DNA of 64,000 bases, from assembly GCF_003987345.1 (NCBI RefSeq), contig NZ_PIPP01000006.1:101049-165048 (forward strand). The letters are read 5' to 3'. The notes under the pieces are model-generated. The model was given only the letters and a program-made list of their open reading frames with translations, was not told the DNA's origin and did no database searches. Each line of letters opens with the position of its first letter. Position 1 is the stretch's first letter. Of this stretch, positions 11,224 through 20,585 are shown one piece after another. A program made the position numbers and the translations under genes. This DNA is from Aliidiomarina shirensis (GTDB lineage: Bacteria > Pseudomonadota > Gammaproteobacteria > Enterobacterales > Alteromonadaceae).

Positions 11224-13206
11224 ATGACGTTACCCGAAATTACCATTCTTGGAATCTTGTTGTGTACGCTCATATTTTTTATTTGGGGGCGTTGGCGCCA
11301 CGATATCGTGGCGCTTGGTGCGTTGCTTGCTTGTGTTGCATTTGGGTTAGTCCCTGCGGCAGAAGCGTTTGCGGGTTTTGGTCATCCGGCCGTGATTACC
11401 GTAGCCTGTGTTTTAGTGCTTAGTGCGTCGTTACAAAGCACGGGTGCTATTGATGTTGTTGCCCATAAACTGACGCCAACTTCTGGCGGTGCGCTTACCA
11501 CCATCGCCTCACTTACCGGTTTGGCCACGGTGCTTTCCGCATTTATGAACAATGTGGGTGCTATGGCGCTGTTGATGCCGATTGCGATCCAATTGGCAGC
11601 GAAACTTAGTATCCCTGCTGGCCGCGTATTGATGCCGGTAGCTTTTGGTTCGATTTTGGGTGGCATGACAACCTTGATTGGTACACCGCCAAATCTTATT
11701 GTTTCCGGTTATCGGGCGGAATCACTTGGCAGCGGATACCAGATGTTCGATTTCGCTCCGGTGGGTATTATCGTAGCAATTCTGGGTGTTATTTTTATTG
11801 CGCTTGGTGGCTGGCGCTTAGTACCTAAACGCGAACGTACCGATGCTGAAGGTTTCGATACCGGCAAATACCTTACGGAAGTACGAGTTTCCGATGATGG
11901 TAAAGCCAACGGCATGTTATTGCGTGATTTAGATCTAAAGCTGCAAGATTCGGATGCGGAAATTGTGGGAATGGTGCGCGATAAGATTAAAGTAGTACAC
12001 CCTTATGGCTATCAACGTTTGAGTAAGGGCGATTTGCTGATTATCAAAGCCGAACCGGAAACATTGAGCCAAGCGTTAAATGTGCTGGGTTTGCGGCTAG
12101 TGGATAACGTTAAGCCCCCAGAAGCGGATTCCGATGAGGACACTGAAGAACAAGAAGAAGCAGAAGAGAAAGGCGCCGAGGGTGAGGCAGAAACTACCGA
12201 GCTTAGTGATATTAAAACCGTTACTAAAACGGGAGAATCGCGCACAGCCTGGGTTGACCGTAAGGTAACTGCCTATGGTAATTATACGCTACGTGGTGGC
12301 GTTACCAGCCGGGCCGATGCCGATGCGGTACCTCGTGCCTCTGATGATAGTGAAGTGGTTTTAGTTGAGATGGTAGTAATGCCAGATTCGGCTATGATCG
12401 GTAGCACGGCAGCTGAATTGCGCCTGCGCAGCCGATTAGGGTTAAATTTACTGGCAATATCCCATGAGGGTAATCAAAAAATTAACCGCTTGCGGCAAAC
12501 TCCGATTCAATCCGGTAGTGTGTTACTGATGCAGGGTGGTGCCGAGGGCTTAGCACAATTTGCATCATTGTATAAATGCGTTCCACTTGCTGAGCGAACT
12601 GTGCGTGTTCCCAGTAAGCGCAGAGCTATGTATGCCTCGGGTATTATGATTGGCGCCGTTGCATTGGCTGCATCGGGTATTGCTTCAGCTGCCGTGGCAT
12701 TTGCTGCTGGTATGTTTGCCGTTATGGCCCTACGTGTTATCCCTTTGCGGCAAGTGTATGAAAACATCGATTGGTCGGTAGTAGTGTTGTTGGCCGCGTT
12801 GATCCCGATAGCTTTGGCAATGGAACAAACGGGTGCTGCCGATAGTGTAGTAGATCTCATGCTCTACTACGTTGCGGATGGCAGCCCGGCGGTGGTGTTA
12901 GGCTTACTATTAATTATTACTACCTTATTATCGAGTGTAATGAATAATGCCGCCACAGCGGCGGTTATGTGCCCGGTGGCGATAAGTATAGCCAACCAAT
13001 TAAATGTAAATCCGGATGCGTTTTTAATGGCGATTGCGGTGGGTGCTTCTTGTGCATTCTTAACGCCGATAGCGCACCAAAACAACACGCTCATTTTGAG
13101 CCCTGGAGGGTTTAAATTTGGCGACTATTGGCAAATGGGGCTACCGCTCACGCTAATGGTTTTTGCCGTCTCGATACCTGCTTTGTTGTACTTTTGGCCG
13201 TTGTAA
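11224..13206 (+). CDS. SLC13/DASS-type permease with two RCK_C (TrkA-C) domains
   Basis: Inner-membrane transporter of the SLC13/ArsB-NhaD superfamily; the substrate (sulfate, dicarboxylate or other anion) cannot be told from sequence. In 660 aa, hydrophobic helices occupy about 1-200 and 460-660. They carry the two family hairpin signatures SAFMNNVGAMALLMP (about 101-115) and SSVMNNAATAAVMCP in the second half, plus GTPPNLIVS. Two RCK_C regulatory domains lie between the halves, at about 215-295 and 380-450. They are separated by a long acidic insert (about residues 300-330, mostly E and D). It is a single gene between aroE and the DUF945 gene. Confidence 0.9.
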   Translation: MTLPEITILGILLCTLIFFIWGRWRHDIVALGALLACVAFGLVPAAEAFAGFGHPAVITVACVLVLSASLQSTGAIDVVAHKLTPTSGGALTTIASLTGLATVLSAFMNNVGAMALLMPIAIQLAAKLSIPAGRVLMPVAFGSILGGMTTLIGTPPNLIVSGYRAESLGSGYQMFDFAPVGIIVAILGVIFIALGGWRLVPKRERTDAEGFDTGKYLTEVRVSDDGKANGMLLRDLDLKLQDSDAEIVGMVRDKIKVVHPYGYQRLSKGDLLIIKAEPETLSQALNVLGLRLVDNVKPPEADSDEDTEEQEEAEEKGAEGEAETTELSDIKTVTKTGESRTAWVDRKVTAYGNYTLRGGVTSRADADAVPRASDDSEVVLVEMVVMPDSAMIGSTAAELRLRSRLGLNLLAISHEGNQKINRLRQTPIQSGSVLLMQGGAEGLAQFASLYKCVPLAERTVRVPSKRRAMYASGIMIGAVALAASGIASAAVAFAAGMFAVMALRVIPLRQVYENIDWSVVVLLAALIPIALAMEQTGAADSVVDLMLYYVADGSPAVVLGLLLIITTLLSSVMNNAATAAVMCPVAISIANQLNVNPDAFLMAIAVGASCAFLTPIAHQNNTLILSPGGFKFGDYWQMGLPLTLMVFAVSIPALLYFWPL

Positions 13207-13257
13207 TTGCTACAATTTAACTATAATTTTAAAAAAACTTATTAAAGAGGAAAAAAC

Positions 13258-14475
13258 ATGCGTAAGGGATTAATTGCCATCATCGTTATTGTACTAGCGG
13301 TGATAGCCTATGTTGCTGGTGTTGTGACCACAAAAAAAGCCACCTACCAAGCGGTTGAAACCTTGGTAGAAGAAGTTGAACGTAATTCTCAGTGGGCGGT
13401 TGAGGTTGATTGGCAGGAAGAAGGTGCACGCAACGCAACCGTAGTATTTCGAATGGAAATGGATGAGATTCCTGACCTCGATTTTGCACTATATTATGAA
13501 GAAACCATTCAGTTAAGTTACGGATTTTTAAATACCAAGTGGGAAGGCTCTGGCGATGTTACCTTTGGTGACAAGAAAATGAGCGAGTTACTCTATGAGG
13601 GCAGCCCTTTTACCTCTTCGGGCGTTGTTAGCCGCGGTGGCTTGCGTGTAACTTACGATTTCCCCGCAATAAACTTGCTTGACGAAGGCTTCGCTGTGCA
13701 AGCAAACCCCATGCAAATGCACTTTGTGATGGCAGGTGAAGAGCGGCGCTTCAACTTTGATGCTCCGGAGGTAACGCTCGTTGGCGAGAATAATGAAGGG
13801 GTAACGCTAAGCGCGCTGGCAATGAACAGCGATTCTCGGATTCTAGATGGCGAAGTTTTTTCAAGTGATTCGGCATTCACTATGGGGAAAATGGAAATGA
13901 ACCTAGAAGTAGTAGGGGCACCTATTGTTGTCACGGGTTTAAAGTCGACGCTAAACACTTTGCGCGTAGATGAAGAAATTCGTGTGGATGGGATGTTTGT
14001 ATTGGAAAGCCTGGATGCAGGGCCAACCGTAAAAGGTAATGCTCGTTTAGATTGGGCCGTTGAAGGCATCAACTATGATGAAATGATGGCGCTTAACGAA
14101 GCCCTACAAGAGCCTGACTTGAGTGAAGAAGAAATGGGTGAGCTTTTCTTACACGCTATGGCTGCTAGTGATAACGTGCTAATTCGTTTCAACGAGCTAT
14201 TTGTTAGCGGTGAAGGGTGGGGTGATTTAGTCAGCCATGGCACGTTTGGTTTCGATTTCGCTGACTTAAGCGATAGTGAAAAAGTAGCGTTGCTACAAAG
14301 CCCGGAGTTTGCTCAGCACGTAGATGTAGATTTAGTCATTGAAAAAATGCCAGGCATGCTACAAATGATGATGATGGCATTCACATCGGACGATCTACCA
14401 TGGAATGTGCGTTTTGCGGATGGCGCACTTTATATAAATGATGAGATGGTTGATTTAAGCGCTATGCAACAATAA
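13258..14475 (+). CDS. DUF945 family protein (YdgA-like)
   Basis: A 405-aa protein resembling the DUF945/YdgA family of proteobacterial envelope proteins of unknown function. It has an N-terminal hydrophobic stretch at residues 4-22, probably an uncleaved anchor or signal, followed by a long soluble, acidic, beta-rich region expected in the periplasm. The end is methionine-rich (MPGMLQMMMMAF). AGAGGAAAAAAC provides a strong ribosome-binding site before the ATG. It stands alone, 51 bases after the permease, and is closed by its own terminator. Confidence 0.75.
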   Translation: MRKGLIAIIVIVLAVIAYVAGVVTTKKATYQAVETLVEEVERNSQWAVEVDWQEEGARNATVVFRMEMDEIPDLDFALYYEETIQLSYGFLNTKWEGSGDVTFGDKKMSELLYEGSPFTSSGVVSRGGLRVTYDFPAINLLDEGFAVQANPMQMHFVMAGEERRFNFDAPEVTLVGENNEGVTLSALAMNSDSRILDGEVFSSDSAFTMGKMEMNLEVVGAPIVVTGLKSTLNTLRVDEEIRVDGMFVLESLDAGPTVKGNARLDWAVEGINYDEMMALNEALQEPDLSEEEMGELFLHAMAASDNVLIRFNELFVSGEGWGDLVSHGTFGFDFADLSDSEKVALLQSPEFAQHVDVDLVIEKMPGMLQMMMMAFTSDDLPWNVRFADGALYINDEMVDLSAMQQ

Positions 14476-14496
14476 TATCGGCGCGTATCTTTCATT

Positions 14497-14524
14497 AAAG
14501 GCGAGCGGTTGCTCGCCTTTTTTG
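14497..14524 (+). terminator. Rho-independent terminator after the DUF945 gene
   Basis: Stem AAAGGCGAGC / GCTCGCCTTT around a GGTT loop, followed by a T run. It lies 22 bases after the stop codon. Confidence 0.92.
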
Positions 14525-14923
14525 ATCATGTCTTTTGGATTGCGTTTTTATTTCATGGCTTCTCCGTAGATCTTTTCCTTCTTAAAATAACAGCTTACGG
14601 GAAGCGGAATAACTAAGTGATTTTTCAGATCTAAAAATGTTAAAAAAGATCGAAAAATGATCTGGTATTGCTTAATCAATGTGCTAATCTGTTCAACCGG
14701 TTTACGAGATTGCTTACAAAATCTGCTGCGTGGTTCAATCACTATCTTCGTGTTGAAGAAAGCGCACAATAAGCAACTTTCCACAATCGAGAAATAAGCA
14801 ATAAATATAAATATAAGCTGTCCGAGATCGTATTATTCTCGCGTTATATCAAACACATACATAAAAACGCATGCTGCTATTCGGTTTTCGGATTTACGGC
14901 AGGATAAGGTGTTCCCCACAGAG

Positions 14924-14932
14924 TTATCCACA
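14924..14932 (+). promoter_or_regulatory. Consensus DnaA box upstream of polA
   Basis: Exact TTATCCACA, 127 bases before the polA ATG, with the related TTCCCCACA directly upstream at 14912-14920. DnaA control of polA has been described in E. coli, so a regulatory role is plausible. Confidence 0.6.
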
Positions 14933-14950
14933 GGTTGTTAGTTCTTTATT

Positions 14951-14979
14951 TTCAAGAATTCATTCCGTTTTTCTACACT
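14951..14979 (+). promoter_or_regulatory. Candidate polA promoter
   Basis: TTCAAG (14951-14956), a 17-base spacer and TACACT (14974-14979). It is a weak match to sigma70 consensus, lying just downstream of the DnaA box pair. Confidence 0.3.
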
Positions 14980-15059
14980 AAAATTGGCTAGATCAGTGCC
15001 CCTGTGGCATGCTTAATGCCTAGCAACTTTGCGCTTCAATTAAGAATAGGTTTACCCAT

Positions 15060-17894
15060 ATGCAACGCATTCCAAAGCAGCCTTTTATCCTGGTTGATGG
15101 TTCTTCATATCTTTTCCGTGCTTTTTACGCGCCACCTCATTTAACCAATTCAGCGGGTGAACCTACGGGAGCCATTTATGGCGTAGTAAATATGCTTCGT
15201 AGTTTGTTGAAGCAATTTGAACCGACCCACATGGCGGTTGTGTTTGATGCGAAGGGAGGAACATTCCGCAACGACATGTATGCGGAATATAAGGCAAATC
15301 GCCCCCCTATGCCGGATGATTTGCGATCGCAAATTGAGCCCCTGCACAACATTATTCGTGCCATGGGTTTACCACTAATCTCGATCGAGGGTGTAGAAGC
15401 CGATGATGTGATTGGAACTTTAGCGCAACAAGCGGCGAAAGAAGGCCGTACTTGTTTAATTAGTACCGGCGATAAAGATATGGCGCAGTTGGTAAATGAT
15501 CATGTGATTTTGATTAATACCATGACAAGCACGGTACTTGATGAAGCCGCGGTTCCGGAAAAATATGGCGTACGGCCCGATCAAATGATCGATTTTCTGG
15601 CGCTTATGGGTGATAGCTCCGATAACATTCCGGGCTTGCCCGGTGTGGGTGAAAAAACGGCACTGAAAATGCTCGAGGGAATGGGTAGTATTGCGGCGAT
15701 GATTGAGAACCCCGATAAGCTTGCTGAGCTAAGCTTCCGTGGTGCGAAATCAATGCCGGATAAAATCCGTGAGCATAAGGATATTTTATTGCTTTCACAG
15801 GCCCTGGCTACCATTAAGCTCGATGTCGAAATGGAACTGTTACCGGAACAACTTACTCTCAGTGAACCGGACGATGAAGCACTGGCAAAACTATACAAAG
15901 AATGCGAATTTCGTCGTTGGCTCTCTGAACTATTGGCGAAAGGGCAAGAAGCTCCGGAGCACAAAGGTAAGGCTAAGAATTCAGGTAGCCAAACTGAACT
16001 GCTTGAGGGTATTGAACATGACAATGACGATGCGGACAGTGATCACGGAAACGTCGATGCAAGCCAGATTGATACTAGTCATTACGTCACCATTACCGAT
16101 AAAGAAAGGTTTAATCAGTGGCTAGAAAAACTCGACGCCGCGGAATATTTCGCCATTGATACGGAAACCACTAGCTTGGATTATATGGAAGCCGAACTGG
16201 TCGGTATTTCGTTTGCCGTAGCGCCGGGCGAAGCGGCGTATGTACCGCTTATGCACCAAGATCTTGATGGGCCACAACAATTGGAGCGTGATTGGGTTCT
16301 GGCGCAGATGAAGCCGTTGCTCGAAGACACTACCGCCAAGAAAATAGGCCAGAACATCAAATACGATATGCATGTTTTTCGCCGTTACGATATTCATCTG
16401 CGTGGGATTTTGAACGACACGATGCTTTCGTCCTATGTACTCAATAGTACGAGTTCACGACATGATATGGATACGCTATCGCTTACCCATTTAGGGCATA
16501 AAACGATTGCATATGCAGATGTAGCTGGAAAAGGAGCAAAGCAAAAGCGGTTTGATGAGGTGCCGATAAGCCAAGCATCGCCGTACGCCGCTGAAGATGC
16601 TGATATTACCTTGCGTTTGCACGAAGTTCTTTGGCCACGCGTGAAAAAGGAAGGCCGGTTGCAAGAGGTGCTAAAAGAAATAGAGCTTCCATTGGTTCCG
16701 GTACTGGCGATGATGGAACGCAGGGGCGTAAAAATAGACCCGGATCAACTTGCCAAACAAAGCGCAGAAATTACCAAAGAGCTCGCTGAAATAGAGAAAG
16801 AAGCATTTGCAATCGCAGGGGATCCGTTCAACTTGAATTCCACCAAGCAGTTGCAGGTAATTCTATTTGAGCAGTTAGGTTTACCGGTAAAGAAGAAAAC
16901 ACCGAAAGGTGCGCCTTCAACAGCTGAAGAGGTTTTGCAAGAGTTGGCGCTCGATTATCCGTTGCCGGAGTTGATTCTGCGGCATCGAGGCATGGCCAAA
17001 CTCAAATCTACCTATACTGATAAGCTTCCGCGGATGATTAAAGCCGCTACTGGCCGTATTCATACTTCATATCATCAAGCGGTTACTGCAACAGGGCGGC
17101 TTTCTTCTACCGATCCTAACTTGCAAAATATTCCGATTCGCAATGAAGCAGGGCGCCGGGTGCGAAAAGCCTTTGTAGCGCCTGATGGCTACAAAATTGT
17201 GGCCATCGATTACAGCCAAATTGAATTGCGGATCATGGCCCATATCTCGCAATCTTCAGGTTTAGTTGAAGCATTCGCCCGTGGCCGCGATATTCATAAA
17301 GCAACTGCCGCAGAAGTATTTGGTGTGAGCTTGGATGATGTTACCAGTGAACAACGTCGCCGCGCCAAAGCGGTGAATTTCGGTTTGATTTACGGTATGT
17401 CGGCATTTGGCTTGGCGCGGCAATTAAATGTTCCGCAAAAAGACGCGCAACATTATATGAATGTTTATTTTGAGCGCTTCCCAGGTGTTCAGGAATATAT
17501 GGAACGCACACGTGAAAGTGCGGCGAAGCACGGCTATGTGGAAACCATTTGCGGCCGCCGGTTGTATCTACCAGAAATAAACGCTGGCAATGGAATGCGC
17601 AGAAAAGCTGCCGAGCGCGCTGCAATTAATGCGCCAATGCAGGGCTCTGCTGCCGATATCATAAAGAAAGCAATGCTTGATGTAGCGGCGTGGTTAAAAA
17701 ACCCAGATAACGTTGATGAGGGCGATGTGTTCCTCACAATGCAGGTGCATGATGAGTTAGTTTTCGAAATTCGTGAGGAGAAAGTTGATACTTACGTGAA
17801 GTTGCTGACGAATGTAATGGAACAAGCAGTAAAACTTGATGTTCCGTTGATAGCGGAAGCAGGTGTAGGTGATAACTGGGATGAAGCGCACTGA
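15060..17894 (+). CDS. polA: DNA polymerase I
   Basis: Repair and Okazaki-fragment polymerase, 944 aa. The three domains are in the usual order: 5'-3' exonuclease (about 1-290, with GDSSDNIPGLPGVGEKTA), 3'-5' exonuclease (about 350-540, with DTETTSLDY near 366 keeping the proofreading acid residues) and polymerase. Polymerase motifs are A, AIDYSQIELRI (about 714-724); B, RRRAKAVNFGLIYGMS (about 765-780); and C, MQVHDELVFE (about 893-902). All catalytic acids are present. The linker between the exonucleases is unusually acidic (EHDNDDADSDHGN). It is followed by a small-RNA candidate and a terminator. Confidence 0.99.
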   Translation: MQRIPKQPFILVDGSSYLFRAFYAPPHLTNSAGEPTGAIYGVVNMLRSLLKQFEPTHMAVVFDAKGGTFRNDMYAEYKANRPPMPDDLRSQIEPLHNIIRAMGLPLISIEGVEADDVIGTLAQQAAKEGRTCLISTGDKDMAQLVNDHVILINTMTSTVLDEAAVPEKYGVRPDQMIDFLALMGDSSDNIPGLPGVGEKTALKMLEGMGSIAAMIENPDKLAELSFRGAKSMPDKIREHKDILLLSQALATIKLDVEMELLPEQLTLSEPDDEALAKLYKECEFRRWLSELLAKGQEAPEHKGKAKNSGSQTELLEGIEHDNDDADSDHGNVDASQIDTSHYVTITDKERFNQWLEKLDAAEYFAIDTETTSLDYMEAELVGISFAVAPGEAAYVPLMHQDLDGPQQLERDWVLAQMKPLLEDTTAKKIGQNIKYDMHVFRRYDIHLRGILNDTMLSSYVLNSTSSRHDMDTLSLTHLGHKTIAYADVAGKGAKQKRFDEVPISQASPYAAEDADITLRLHEVLWPRVKKEGRLQEVLKEIELPLVPVLAMMERRGVKIDPDQLAKQSAEITKELAEIEKEAFAIAGDPFNLNSTKQLQVILFEQLGLPVKKKTPKGAPSTAEEVLQELALDYPLPELILRHRGMAKLKSTYTDKLPRMIKAATGRIHTSYHQAVTATGRLSSTDPNLQNIPIRNEAGRRVRKAFVAPDGYKIVAIDYSQIELRIMAHISQSSGLVEAFARGRDIHKATAAEVFGVSLDDVTSEQRRRAKAVNFGLIYGMSAFGLARQLNVPQKDAQHYMNVYFERFPGVQEYMERTRESAAKHGYVETICGRRLYLPEINAGNGMRRKAAERAAINAPMQGSAADIIKKAMLDVAAWLKNPDNVDEGDVFLTMQVHDELVFEIREEKVDTYVKLLTNVMEQAVKLDVPLIAEAGVGDNWDEAH

Positions 17895-17924
17895 TTTTAT
17901 TGAAGTTTTAGTGGGAAACTTTTT

Positions 17925-18017
17925 GCGCGATGGCTACTCATAGTTAATGAGCGTATTGCTCTCCCAAGATGTTTTCCCTGGACATCTCTTACCCCGGCTT
18001 CTTAGCCGGGGTTTTTT
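17925..18017 (+). ncRNA. Possible Spot 42-like small RNA downstream of polA (tentative boundaries)
   Basis: Three consecutive hairpins lie between polA and the next terminator: CTCAT/ATGAG (17937-17951), AGATGT/ACATCT (17967-17987) and a strong GC terminator stem (17992-18011) with T6. The polA-spf-engB order of E. coli puts Spot 42 exactly here, and Spot 42 also has three stems ending in a terminator. Primary sequence resemblance is weak and the 5' end is a guess. The alternative is simply the polA mRNA trailer. Confidence 0.3.
17992..18017 (+). terminator. Rho-independent terminator downstream of polA
   Basis: Stem CCCCGGCT (17992-17999) / AGCCGGGG (18004-18011), TCTT loop, then T6. It ends the polA transcript or the small-RNA candidate. 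Confidence 0.93.
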
Positions 18018-18067
18018 ATGGCCACTACTTGTAGTATTTGCGCAGTCACTATTTGGTGAAAATAAAC

Positions 18068-18093
18068 ACAAAAAAGCCCAGCATCGCTGGGCT
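18068..18093 (-). terminator. Rho-independent terminator for cytochrome c4 gene
   Basis: AGCCCAGC (18075-18082) pairs with GCTGGGCT (18086-18093). Read on the minus strand, the stem is followed by a T run (A-run at 18070-18075 on the plus strand). It lies 41 bases past the cytochrome stop. Confidence 0.88.
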
Positions 18094-18133
18094 CTTCATT
18101 CAATATTTATATGCTATCGCGTATTAGCGAACC

Positions 18134-18775
18134 TTAATAAAGGCCATTGATATATTGCGATAAAATTTCGATATCGCGATCAGTAAGGCGTGTAGCGATA
18201 TCGCGCATCATGGCGTTCGGGTCGTTTGCACGCTCACCAGAACGGAATAATTCGAGTTGCGCTTTCGTGTACTGTGCATGTTGGCCACTTAACATTGGGA
18301 ATGCAGCTAACCCCATACCAGCGCCACCAGGACCATGGCATGCAGCACAAGCCGTGATACCGCGATCAACATCACCACCCATAAACAAGCGTTGCGCTTC
18401 CGCCACGATTTCTTCATCAACAGCGCCAATATCATTTTCTTGAGCAGTGTAGTAAGCAGCTAAGTCATGAATATCTTGGTCGCTAAGGTTAGCTACTTGG
18501 CTTGCCATTAGCATATTGCTTCTACCACGTTCGCCATTGCTTTCAACGCCCGTGCGGTAATCCATAAGTTGTTTTACTAAATATTTGTAACCTTGGCCGG
18601 CTATATTAGGAAAATCACCTGACGGGCTATTACCAGATGGACCATGGCAAGCTGCACAAGTTACCGATTTTTCTTGCCCGGCTTCTGCGTCACCACTAAG
18701 GCTGTCTGAGCCTGAAGCCATTGCTGCTCCGCTGGCGAACAGCATCAAACCACATAGAATCGCGAGTTTTTTCAT
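18134..18775 (-). CDS. Dihaem cytochrome c4
   Basis: Periplasmic electron carrier delivering electrons to terminal oxidases. The 213-aa precursor has a signal peptide (KKLAILCGLMLFASGAAMA, cleavage near residue 20-21). Two CxxCH haem sites follow: Cys40/Cys43/His44 and Cys143/Cys146/His147. Methionines in NMLM (about 88-90) and NAMM near the C terminus are candidates for the sixth ligands. The two-lobed length and spacing fit cytochrome c4. It is divergent from engB, with which it is commonly neighbouring in marine gammaproteobacteria. Confidence 0.94.
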   Translation of the reverse strand: MKKLAILCGLMLFASGAAMASGSDSLSGDAEAGQEKSVTCAACHGPSGNSPSGDFPNIAGQGYKYLVKQLMDYRTGVESNGERGRSNMLMASQVANLSDQDIHDLAAYYTAQENDIGAVDEEIVAEAQRLFMGGDVDRGITACAACHGPGGAGMGLAAFPMLSGQHAQYTKAQLELFRSGERANDPNAMMRDIATRLTDRDIEILSQYINGLY

Positions 18776-18952
18776 GAGCTCTCTTCTCTGTCTTTTCTTT
18801 GTTTTCGGCTGGGCAAACGGCCCGGGAAAAATTCAGTTTCCTATTTTACACGAATCTCGCCACGATGAAACGTCTGAATCGTTGTTCTGTGGTTGGCTCA
18901 AGTGCATTCATGCGTCATAATAGGCATCATTCAAGATTTATCGAGGTTTATA

Positions 18953-19594
18953 GTGAGTACTGACACCCTGCATTTCCAAAAAGCACATTTTACTATCAGT
19001 GCTCCAGATATCCGTCACCTGCCGGCCGACGAGGGCATGGAGGTTGCGTTTGCTGGCCGATCGAATGCAGGAAAATCAAGCGCGCTTAACGTGCTTACTC
19101 GGCAAAAGAGCCTAGCGCGAACGAGTAAAACACCAGGCCGTACACAGCAAATAAATGTATTTGCGTTAGATGATCATCGGCGTTTAATTGATTTGCCAGG
19201 TTATGGTTTTGCGCAAGTGCCACTAGCGATGAAATTAAAGTGGCAACAAGCACTCTCCGAGTATTTGGAAAAACGTAATTGTTTGCGTGGCCTAGTGGTG
19301 CTGATGGATGTGCGCCATCCGATGAAAGACCTTGACCAAGAGCTGATTCATTGGGCCGTGGCAAGTGATTTGCCGGTTTTGGTGGTGTTAACGAAAATTG
19401 ATAAATTGAAAAGCGGGCAACGCAAAGCTGCATTGATGCAAATTCAAGAAGCCGTTCCAGGCTTTGGCGGCGATGTATCGGTTATTTTATTCTCTTCGTT
19501 GAATAAAAGTGGCTTGCCTGAACTCGAACAAAAACTTCATCATTGGTTTGCTAATCCGGCGGCTCCGGCATCTGAAGAAACTCCTGATTCATGA
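18953..19594 (+). CDS. engB: Ribosome biogenesis GTPase EngB (YihA/YsxC)
   Basis: Essential GTPase in 50S ribosomal subunit assembly. The GTG start at 18953 is preferred because GAGG lies 6 bases upstream and it gives 213 aa, close to E. coli; the open frame from 18893 would add an unsupported 20 residues. From this start, G1 is GRSNAGKSS (35-43), the switch I region has [12 protein letters not shown] (59-70), G3 is DLPGYG (80-85) and G4 is TKID. Its stop overlaps the start of the EamA transporter (ATGA). Confidence 0.95.
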   Translation: MSTDTLHFQKAHFTISAPDIRHLPADEGMEVAFAGRSNAGKSSALNVLTRQKSLARTSKTPGRTQQINVFALDDHRRLIDLPGYGFAQVPLAMKLKWQQALSEYLEKRNCLRGLVVLMDVRHPMKDLDQELIHWAVASDLPVLVVLTKIDKLKSGQRKAALMQIQEAVPGFGGDVSVILFSSLNKSGLPELEQKLHHWFANPAAPASEETPDS

Positions 19595-20496
19595 AGCCAG
19601 CCTTAATTGCCGAGCAGTATCCGCCGAGTACATGGGCTAAATTATTTCTACTGGCATTAGTTTGGGGAAGCTCATTTTGGTTAATTAAAATGGGCCTCGT
19701 TACCTTCACACCAACTGAAGTGGCAGCGGTGCGATTAGCCGCGGCGGCTGCGTTTTTAGCCCCCTTTGCTATTGTGCGCATGCATCGTGTGAAGCGGCAT
19801 CAATGGCCGGTTATACTCTCGGTAGGATTAACGGGTAGCTTACTTCCTGCCTTTCTATTTGCCTTAGCACAAACGCAGATTGCCAGCGGTGTTACCGGTG
19901 CCCTAAACGCGCTTACGCCATTATTTACCCTAATTATGGGTGCAATTATATTTCGTCAATGGGTTACTGGGCGCACTATTGTTGGCTTGTTGATAGGCTT
20001 TGCGGGTACCGCCATGCTAGTGCTGCTCAATGCTACCGGTGAGCTTACACTGAACGGGTATGCACTGTTTATTGTACTTTCCACTATTTGCTATGGCGCC
20101 AACTTAAATCTCATTAAAATCTATTTACCCGATCAAAGCCCACTTACTATCACGGGCGTATCATTGCTAATGGTATTGCCGGTAGCGCTGATATATCTCA
20201 TTGGGCCGGGCGAGGTAACGAGTAAGTTAGTATCTTCAGCGGCCTGGGGCTCGTTGGCCGCAATTTTGGTGCTTGGCGTGGTAGGTACGGCACTCGCTTT
20301 GATTTTATTTAACCACTTAGTGCAAATTGCCACCACGGTATTTGCAAGCTCAGTAACTTATTTGATTCCTATCGTAGCCATGACGCTCGGCGTGCTTAGC
20401 GGGGAGCGTATCGGCATCTATCAGCTTGGTGGTATGGGGTTGATACTGGTGGGGGTGTGGTTAGCTAACCGCAAACCGGTGCCTGCTCGCGGTTAA
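19591..20496 (+). CDS. EamA/DMT-family transporter
   Basis: Inner-membrane protein of the drug/metabolite transporter superfamily, 301 aa. It has about ten hydrophobic helices arranged as two EamA repeats (about 17-145 and 160-293). [14 protein letters not shown] near residues 18-31 is the usual opening of the first repeat. The exported substrate is unknown; relatives include exporters of amino acids and metabolites. The start overlaps engB by 4 bases, so it is probably translationally coupled. Confidence 0.9.
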   Translation: MKPALIAEQYPPSTWAKLFLLALVWGSSFWLIKMGLVTFTPTEVAAVRLAAAAAFLAPFAIVRMHRVKRHQWPVILSVGLTGSLLPAFLFALAQTQIASGVTGALNALTPLFTLIMGAIIFRQWVTGRTIVGLLIGFAGTAMLVLLNATGELTLNGYALFIVLSTICYGANLNLIKIYLPDQSPLTITGVSLLMVLPVALIYLIGPGEVTSKLVSSAAWGSLAAILVLGVVGTALALILFNHLVQIATTVFASSVTYLIPIVAMTLGVLSGERIGIYQLGGMGLILVGVWLANRKPVPARG

Positions 20497-20521
20497 CGAT
20501 ATTATGGGGTTACATCTAAAG

Positions 20522-20561
20522 AAAAGCCGGAATTACCTTGAGTAGGTAGTTCCGGCTTTTT
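20522..20561 (+). terminator. Terminator after the EamA gene, possibly bidirectional
   Basis: Long stem AAAAGCCGGAA / TTCCGGCTTTT with inner TACC/GGTA pairing and a T run. It lies between convergent genes and the A-run on the left could serve the minus strand. Confidence 0.85.
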
Positions 20562-20585
20562 AATTTATCAGTGTTTCTTTTGCTA

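Larger units (their letters stand above)
14525..15059. other. Gene-free region upstream of polA with GATC sites and DnaA-box-like motifs
   Basis: No convincing gene is present; a 78-codon minus-strand frame (14548-14784) has no family resemblance. The left half is AT-rich, with GATC at 14523, 14569, 14628, 14648, 14659 and 14826; three lie within 35 bases next to A-runs and resemble 13-mers of enterobacterial oriC. A perfect DnaA box TTATCCACA lies at 14924-14932, TTCCCCACA at 14912-14920, and a weaker CTTTCCACA at 14777-14785, all in one orientation. The stretch could be a DnaA-responsive polA control region or, less likely, a replication origin. GC skew was not measured. Confidence 0.5.

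Noticed and set aside
14548..14784. 78-codon minus-strand frame in the polA upstream region
   Set aside because: No family resemblance, no good ribosome-binding site, and it overlaps the GATC/AT-rich motif cluster. More likely chance.
18893..18952. Longer engB start
   Set aside because: The TTG-initiated extension lacks a ribosome-binding site; the GTG at 18953 has GAGG 6 bases upstream and gives normal length.
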